Source: CAZOZZ01 sp965247425 (GTDB taxonomy: Bacteria > Acidobacteriota > Terriglobia > 20CM-2-55-15). Taken from it: 64,000 nt of DNA. The translations under genes were made by a program, and so were the position numbers. The stretch covers positions 1,612,001 to 1,676,000 of the forward strand of contig OZ252023.1 in NCBI GenBank assembly GCA_965247425.1, read 5' to 3'. This document shows, piece after piece, positions 59,507 through 64,000 of this stretch. The stretch's first letter is position 1, and every line of letters begins with the position of its first letter. Under the pieces are notes generated by a model. That model was given only the letters and a program-made list of their open reading frames with translations. It made no database searches and had not been told where the DNA came from.

Positions 59507-60394
59507 CTAGTTATACAGGGAGCCCGTGTTGATGACCGGGTGTGCCTCTGTCTCTCCGCAGAGAACGACGAGCAGGTTGCTGACCATCGCGGCCTTGCGT
59601 TCTTCGTCGAGTTCGACGACGTTCTGCTCGGCCAGAGTCTTGAGCGCGATGTCCACCATGCTGACGGCGCCGTGGACAATTTTCTTTCGAGCCGCGATGA
59701 TGGCTTCGGCCTGCTGGCGCCGGAGCATCGCGCTTGCGATCTCCGGAGCGTATGCCAGGTGGTTGAGGCGCGCCTCTTCGACTTCGACGCCGGCCCGTCG
59801 GAGACGATCCTGGACCTGTCGGGCCAACGCCGCGCTGACTTCCTCCATACCGCTTCGAAGCGTCACCAGGCCGTCGTCTTCATCCTCGCCGTGATCGTAA
59901 GGATAATCGTTCGCCATCTGACGCAGTGCCGACTCGCTCTGTACCTTGACAAAGTGCACGTAGTCATCCACATCAAAGACCGCCTTGGCGGTGTCGGAGA
60001 CTCTCCAGACGATGACCGCGGAAATCTCGATGGGGTTTCCCCTCTTTTCGTTGACCTTTAATGTCTCGCCATCGAAGTTTCTGGAGCGCAGTGAAATTCG
60101 CGTCTTGGTGTAGAGCGGGTTCGTCCAGCTGAAACCGGCCGTACGCGCCGTTCCCTTGTACTTGCCGAACAGGATCAGGACGCGCGCTTCGTTCGGCTCG
60201 AGAGTGAAGAATCCCGCCATCAGAAACGCGCCGAGGGCGATCATCGGAAACGAGAGCAAAAGGACCACCTTGGGGCTGCCACCCGCGGCGACATTGATCG
60301 TCAGAGCGATTCCACCCAGCAGGATCAGGAGATTCACGCCGAGCATTACCCACCCGCTTGGCACCTGGATCAGTTTTTCGTTGTTTGCCTGCAT
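59507..60394 (-). CDS. SPFH/band-7 domain membrane protein
   Basis: 295 residues from the ATG at 60394, with a strong AGGAGGGA site. Two N-terminal membrane segments (GWVMLGVNLLILLGGIALTI and VVLLLSFPMIALGAFLMAGF) precede the SPFH domain: LEPNEARVLILFGKYKGTAR, FSWTNPLYTKTRISLRSRNF, VNEKRGNPIEISAVIVWRV and FVKVQSESALRQMANDYPYD. A helical coiled segment ARLNHLAYAPEIASAMLRRQ with AEAIIAARKKIVHGAVSM follows. It belongs to the stomatin/prohibitin-like scaffold proteins. Co-transcribed with a ribbon-helix-helix protein and preceded by a perfect AT-rich inverted repeat. Confidence 0.87.
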   Translation of the reverse strand: MQANNEKLIQVPSGWVMLGVNLLILLGGIALTINVAAGGSPKVVLLLSFPMIALGAFLMAGFFTLEPNEARVLILFGKYKGTARTAGFSWTNPLYTKTRISLRSRNFDGETLKVNEKRGNPIEISAVIVWRVSDTAKAVFDVDDYVHFVKVQSESALRQMANDYPYDHGEDEDDGLVTLRSGMEEVSAALARQVQDRLRRAGVEVEEARLNHLAYAPEIASAMLRRQQAEAIIAARKKIVHGAVSMVDIALKTLAEQNVVELDEERKAAMVSNLLVVLCGETEAHPVINTGSLYN

Positions 60395-60413
60395 GTTCCC
60401 TCCTGTGATATTG

Positions 60414-60438
60414 ATATGATATCATAGTCATATCATAT
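60414..60438. promoter_or_regulatory. AT-rich inverted repeat, candidate operator of the SPFH/RHH operon
   Basis: ATATGATAT (60414-60422) and ATATCATAT (60430-60438) are perfect reverse complements separated by CATAGTC; an extra ATGATATCAT palindrome overlaps the left arm. It lies 20-44 bp upstream of the SPFH ATG in an otherwise GC-rich gap, directly in front of its ribosome site. The half-sites fit a dimeric repressor; the ribbon-helix-helix protein in the operon is the nearest candidate. Confidence 0.6.
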
Positions 60439-60768
60439 TTTCCAGCCTCGAGTGGACCCAGACGTTGGGAAAACAATGACATCTCATTATTTCTGGCGGA
60501 CACCAGTGTCCTGTGGTGGAACTATCGAGGGGCGCGTCCGGAGCGCCATCCGACCAGATGCAAGTCGCCACGAAGACGTCGACGCCCGAAATCGACCGAA
60601 ACCAAGCAGGCAACAAGGGCAACAAGGGCAACAAGCAGCCATTTCGGAAGAGCAGCTCGGTCGAAGTTGAATGAGGCCCGGCCAGCGGGCATTTGAGTCG
60701 AATTCAAACCCATTGTTAAGGAAGTTCTATTTTCGCATTGTTGAAATCGATATGGTGTCGGCGGTATC
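60439..60768. other. intergenic region with CAACAAGGG tandem repeats
   Basis: About 330 bp without a gene. The only structure is a short tandem CAACAAGGG (two and two thirds copies) at about 60611-60635. The right part belongs to the IS-like element: TATTTTCG at 60728-60735 may be its left end. A TATATATACC stretch precedes the first transposon gene. Confidence 0.4.
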
Positions 60769-60789
60769 TTGTGGTATATATACCGTCAG

Positions 60790-61176
60790 ATGAAGAAGAA
60801 AAAGATATGGCTTGAGTTGAATCAGGTAAGGGGAGCGGTTGCGTCGCGACTGCGACGGCGGAAGTACAGCCTGATCGAGCGCCATGAGATACCCGACGGT
60901 TTGCTGCCTGGCTCGGTGTCGATTAGTTACACCCGGTGCGGTAAGCCGACGTGCCGGTGTGTGTCGGGTGAAGGGCACCCATCCTGGTCCTGGACATTCA
61001 TGATGGACGGGAAGAAGCATGTCGAACACGTTCCAGCTGCCATGGTTGAGGAGATTCAAAAGCGTGTCGGAGCGGGAAGGGAGTTTCAGGATGCGATCCG
61101 GGAGGTGCTGACAGCGAACGCGAAGTTGTTGGTGCTGGAGCGCCAGCAACAACGTGAGAAGCGGAAGCGCCGGTGA
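60790..61176 (+). CDS. DUF6788-type small transposon-associated protein
   Basis: About 128 residues from the ATG at 60790 (MKKKKIWLELNQVRGAVASR); an upstream in-frame start at 60769 adds seven residues. Very basic ends. The conserved middle, LLPGSVSISYTRCGKPTCRC then SGEGHPSWSWTF, is a pattern found in small proteins beside transposases; the three cysteines (CGKPTCRC) may bind a metal. A predicted coiled C-terminus LTANAKLLVLERQQQREKRK follows. Its stop overlaps the transposase GTG as GTGA, so the second product is probably translated by coupling. Role in transposition unknown. Confidence 0.75.
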   Translation: MKKKKIWLELNQVRGAVASRLRRRKYSLIERHEIPDGLLPGSVSISYTRCGKPTCRCVSGEGHPSWSWTFMMDGKKHVEHVPAAMVEEIQKRVGAGREFQDAIREVLTANAKLLVLERQQQREKRKRR

Positions 61177-62366
61177 AAGGTCCGTCGGCACGAGGGATAC
61201 GACGGTACGCGCGAAAGTGTTTGCGGCTGAAGGGGTATTTGAATCACCCCGGAGATGGGCGGGTGCGACCGCAGATCGGAAGTGGGCATCTGATCTGGTC
61301 TCTGGTGATCGGGTATCTGCTGCGGGAATCGAGCTTCCTGGCCATCGAGTCGCTCGCACGATCCTCGGCGTGTCGGGCCTTGGGAATCGGACGCCGCTTT
61401 AGCGACGACACGCTGGGCTATTTTACCGAGAAGCTGAATCCGGAATTCACGCGCGGCGCGTTGACCACAGCCATCAAGCAGGCCAAGCGCAATAAAGCGT
61501 TCGACGATTGCCGATTCATCGGCCTGGCGCTGGACGGGACAACCGTGGGGCGTGTCGGTGAGGCCGGGTGTCAGTGGTGTCGACCCCATCGCAACGCCGA
61601 GGGGGAGGTGACCACCTACTTACACCACGTCGTGATGGCCACCATCGTGGGCACCGGGTTCACTTTACCGGTCGATGTGGAACCCTACGGTAGTGGGGAT
61701 AGCGAATGGTCGGGGGGGCAACGACTGCTTCGTCGGGTGGTGGGGCAGTTGGGGCCGCGTTTTGCCGATTATGTTGTTGTCGATGGGGGCTATGCGTCGG
61801 CTCCGTTCCTGCACTTGGCCGACGAGTTGGGATTGAAGACCATCGTCCGTCTCAAAGCCAATCTTCCGAGCTTGTTCAACGCCGCCAAAAGCCGGTTTGC
61901 TTGTCAGCCGCCGTCCCGGGTTTTCAAGGATGGAGCCGATCGGGTGGAAATCTGGGATGCAGACGACTTCGATCCCTGGGGCCGATTGAACTGGCCGACC
62001 GTGCGCGTGATCCGCTACCGGCAAGAGAAACCCGATGGATCGGTGGTCGAAGCCTACTGGCTGACCAATTTCTCGATGAACCAAGTGGGAGCGCCCACTT
62101 TATTTCGCATGGCCAAGAGTCGTTGGGAAGTCGAAAACCAAGGTTTCAACGATGCCAAGAACCGTTATGGGATGGCCCATATCCCCCATCACCACGCCAA
62201 CAGCTTGCTTCTCCACTGGCTCCTCATAAGCCTGGCTCTCACGATCGAACGTCTGTATCGATTGCGTCATTTGCATCGCGGGCGCCATCGCCCGCATACC
62301 TCCATCGAGCTTCTTCGTTTGCTTCGCCTCGCTCTGTCTGCCCCAACCCCAGCCGACTCCAGCTGA
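61173..62366 (+). CDS. DDE-type transposase (IS4-like)
   Basis: 397 residues from a GTG at 61173. N-terminal basic DNA-binding part (RRYARKCLRLKGYLNHPGDG). The RNase-H-like catalytic domain: first Asp in FIGLALDGTTVGRVG, second Asp in YVVVDGGYASAPFLHLADEL, and Glu in MAKSRWEVENQGFNDAKNRY, where WEVENQGF matches the IS4-type Glu helix. GCQWCRPHRNAEGE carries a CxxC between the first two. The C-terminal helices end LLRLLRLALSAPTPADSS. It appears intact. It is translationally coupled to the DUF6788-type gene. Confidence 0.8.
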   Translation: MKGPSARGIRRYARKCLRLKGYLNHPGDGRVRPQIGSGHLIWSLVIGYLLRESSFLAIESLARSSACRALGIGRRFSDDTLGYFTEKLNPEFTRGALTTAIKQAKRNKAFDDCRFIGLALDGTTVGRVGEAGCQWCRPHRNAEGEVTTYLHHVVMATIVGTGFTLPVDVEPYGSGDSEWSGGQRLLRRVVGQLGPRFADYVVVDGGYASAPFLHLADELGLKTIVRLKANLPSLFNAAKSRFACQPPSRVFKDGADRVEIWDADDFDPWGRLNWPTVRVIRYRQEKPDGSVVEAYWLTNFSMNQVGAPTLFRMAKSRWEVENQGFNDAKNRYGMAHIPHHHANSLLLHWLLISLALTIERLYRLRHLHRGRHRPHTSIELLRLLRLALSAPTPADSS

Positions 62367-62774
62367 ACTGACTCGTTTCCCTGGTCTCCACGCGCCTGCC
62401 TGACCCCAATCACCGGGCTGGACCCGCTACGGATACCTGTCTCTCGAAAATACCCCTCACTTCAAATTCCTCTCCCTCCTCGACCTTTTCCCTTCCAGAG
62501 CCCCTTCCAGACACTCCGTCCTCCCTGACTTCCGAAATGGCTGGGCAACAAGTTGTTTGGTTGACCCCAACTCCCTCCTCTCGTATCCTTTACGGAGTTT
62601 TTCGGGGTTGCCCAAGTTCACACAAGCAATGCCATCTGGCATGAGACTCAGCAGCTACGAGTTCCCTTCGCCTCCGGGCAACGGAGGCATGGGCGAGGTG
62701 TGGCGCGTTGCCGACACGGCGGTAGGCAGCCGCTCCCGCTTTTCTAAGCTGCTCTTAACTTAAAGGAAGGCAAA
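62367..62774. other. intergenic region with kinase remnant
   Basis: 408 bp after the transposase. The first 190 bp show pyrimidine-rich sequence with no gene; the kinase remnant lies at 62626-62733; the last 40 bp carry TTAACTTAAAGGAAGG, the ribosome site of the PQQ-like gene. Confidence 0.5.
62626..62733 (+). pseudogene. N-terminal fragment of a bacterial Ser/Thr protein kinase
   Basis: The translation MPSGMRLSSYEFPSPPGNGG followed by MGEVWRVADTAVGSR matches the start of acidobacterial-type Pkn kinases (typically G-x-RLGPYEI-x-SPLGAGGMGEVYRARDTRLGR). It includes the Gly-rich loop but stops before the catalytic Lys, after which the frame leads to a stop at 62761. About 35 residues of a 300-residue kinase domain remain. 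It lies between the IS-like element and the PQQ-like gene. Confidence 0.65.
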
Positions 62775-64000
62775 ATGAAAGCCTTGACGATTCTAGTTGC
62801 TGTTGCAGCGGTTCTCTTCGCTGGCCGGGCCGGGGTTTTGTTGCTCGAGTCGGGTGTACACGCGGCGGCAGAAGCTGGGGCTTCCACGGTCCAGTCCGAA
62901 AGCCGTTTCAACTGGCCGTCGTTCCGGGGGCCTAACGCTTCGGGGATCGCCGACGGCCAGGAACCGCCTATTCGCTGGAACGCCTCCACGCAGCAAAACG
63001 TCGCATGGAAGATGCCTATCCCGGGTCTCGGCCATTCGAGTCCGGTGGTATGGAACGACCGTGTGTTCCTCACCGGTGCCGTCAGCTCGGACCCGAATTC
63101 GGTTTTCAAGTTCGGTCGTGACGGCAGCATCGATCGGCGCACCGACACCTCCGAGCACATCTGGACGGTATATGCGTTGGATCGTTACAGCGGTGAGGTC
63201 GTGTGGCGACACGACGCCTTTCAGGGCGTGCCGCGAATCCAGCGGCATCCCAAGAACAGCTACGCCTCGGCGACACCGGTCACCGACGGCACACACCTGG
63301 TTGTGATGTTCGGGTCGGAGGGGCTGTATTGCTACGACCTGAACGGTGAATTGCTGTGGAGCCGGGATCTGGGACCCATCGATGGTGGCGCCTCATATGA
63401 CGATACCTATCACTGGGGGTCGGCGAGTTCGCCGATCATCTACCAGGGCCTGGTCATCGTGCAGGCCGATCAGCAACAGGGTTCGTTTATCGCCGCCTAC
63501 GACGTGGCGGGCGGTAAGGAGGTGTGGCGCACGGCGCGCGATGTGATCTCGTCATTCTCCACGCCGACGGTGTACGAAGGTGACGACCGAACCGAGCTGA
63601 TCACTAACGGTCCCGAGAGGATTTACGGCTACGACCCGCAGAGCGGCAAGCCCCTCTGGATGCTGCGCGGCAGCTCGTTCAACACCACACCGACGCCGGT
63701 CATCGGCGACGGCCTGTTCTTTGTGGCGAGCGGCTATCGGATCCGACCGATTTTCGCGATCCGCCCCGGTGCCAACGGCGACATCTCTCTGCCGGAGAAC
63801 GAAACGTCTAACGACTTCATCGCCTGGAGCTCGGCACGCTTCGGCCCTTACATGACCACGCCGCTGGCGTACCGCGATCATCTGTACGTGGTTTCGGATG
63901 GGGGTGTGGTGACCGCGTTTAAGGCTGCCAGTGGCGAGCGCGTGTACCAGGCACGGCTCGGCAACGTCGGTGGCGCCTACAGCGCTTCTCCGATTGCGGC
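62775..64000 (+). CDS. secreted PQQ-like beta-propeller protein, 3' truncated by window
   Basis: Starts at the ATG at 62775 after AAGGAAGG and stays open to the window end (408 residues visible). Signal peptide MKALTILVAVAAVLFAGRAG. NWPSFRGPNASGIADGQEPP is the typical start of PQQ_2-type propellers. Blades follow: GLGHSSPVVWNDRVFLTGAV, VYALDRYSGEVVWRHDAF, NSYASATPVTDGTHLVVMFG, LYCYDLNGELLWSRDLG, WGSASSPIIYQGLVIVQAD and YGYDPQSGKPLWMLRGSSF. The repeated W-R/D-G-G pattern is that of PQQ-dehydrogenase-like blades. Such proteins are periplasmic and often scaffold or bind; there is no sign of a dehydrogenase cytochrome domain in the visible part. Confidence 0.82.
   Translation, partial: MKALTILVAVAAVLFAGRAGVLLLESGVHAAAEAGASTVQSESRFNWPSFRGPNASGIADGQEPPIRWNASTQQNVAWKMPIPGLGHSSPVVWNDRVFLTGAVSSDPNSVFKFGRDGSIDRRTDTSEHIWTVYALDRYSGEVVWRHDAFQGVPRIQRHPKNSYASATPVTDGTHLVVMFGSEGLYCYDLNGELLWSRDLGPIDGGASYDDTYHWGSASSPIIYQGLVIVQADQQQGSFIAAYDVAGGKEVWRTARDVISSFSTPTVYEGDDRTELITNGPERIYGYDPQSGKPLWMLRGSSFNTTPTPVIGDGLFFVASGYRIRPIFAIRPGANGDISLPENETSNDFIAWSSARFGPYMTTPLAYRDHLYVVSDGGVVTAFKAASGERVYQARLGNVGGAYSASPIA

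Larger units (their letters stand above)
60728..62452 (+). mobile_element. IS-like element with DUF6788-type protein and DDE transposase (boundaries uncertain)
   Basis: Two overlapping genes (60790-61176 and 61173-62366) are flanked by TATTTTCG at 60728 and its reverse complement CGAAAATA at 62445-62452. These octamers are the only matching ends I find, so the limits are tentative and no target duplication was identified. The 3' flank holds a kinase fragment, suggesting earlier rearrangement here. Confidence 0.5.

Noticed and set aside
1..64000. CRISPR arrays, tRNA or rRNA genes
   Set aside because: No regularly spaced direct repeats with unique spacers and no tRNA-like cloverleaf or rRNA sequence were recognised. 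The only tandem array (30491-30585) has no spacers.

Overview
The window is a GC-rich, gene-dense bacterial segment. Gene content points to an Acidobacteriota-like heterotroph: large secreted S9 and M28 peptidases, a planctomycete/acidobacteria-style DUF1549-DUF1501 pair, a PQQ-type propeller protein with an 'FRGPNASG' start, a fragment of an acidobacterial-type Ser/Thr kinase, many signal peptides, and several families of palindromic intergenic repeats. No rRNA, tRNA or universal marker was seen, so the assignment is an inference of moderate confidence.

Layout. 1-6.4 kb: 3' end of a glycosylasparaginase-type Ntn hydrolase, a TPR/glycosyltransferase-like gene, a GT28 glycosyltransferase plus acyl reductase operon, an unknown gene and an MBL-fold protein with altered metal ligands. 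6.6-22.1 kb: DusB, an MFS transporter, type 2 IPP isomerase, an M28 peptidase, a membrane protein, an S9 peptidase with a C-terminal NTF2-like domain, OsmC, an NHL propeller, a thioesterase, an NSS transporter with a class II aldolase, and Lon. 22.3-29.0 kb: an AddAB-type helicase-nuclease pair. 29.2-36.8 kb: a frameshifted aminotransferase bracketed by two copies of a MITE-like repeat, then an aminomethyltransferase-like gene behind two tandem PYROXD2-like flavoproteins, then a diheme cytochrome lipoprotein with a Tat-exported DsrE-like protein. 37.2-38.8 kb: a PAS-GGDEF-EAL protein. 39.0-43.7 kb: a compact class II lanthipeptide locus (NHLP-type leader precursor, then a LanM with the ProcM-like CCG zinc motif) overlapped at its 3' end by a convergent fatty-acid-desaturase-like gene. 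43.9-47.0 kb: the decayed end of a LonB-like protease gene and a MASE1-PAS-histidine kinase whose receiver lacks the phosphoacceptor Asp. 47.4-53.4 kb: a DUF1549 / DUF1501 / Ig-like-domain operon. 53.8-60.4 kb: small secreted proteins, a DUF2182-DUF1326 pair, a YjiH-like membrane protein, a frameshifted lectin-like secreted protein, and an SPFH/ribbon-helix-helix operon behind an AT-rich palindrome. 60.7-64 kb: an insertion-sequence-like element (DUF6788-type protein plus DDE transposase), a kinase fragment, and the start of a PQQ-like propeller protein.

The most interesting items are the ProcM-like lanthipeptide locus, and two families of short inverted-repeat elements that repeatedly abut stop codons. 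One of these has a variable number of 19-bp internal repeats and supplies the stop codon of a neighbouring gene. Several genes look eroded (aminotransferase, LonB remnant, lectin-like protein, kinase fragment, glycosyltransferase with an apparent internal deletion), which fits a region shaped by small mobile repeats. All functional calls come from reading motifs by eye; no search was run.
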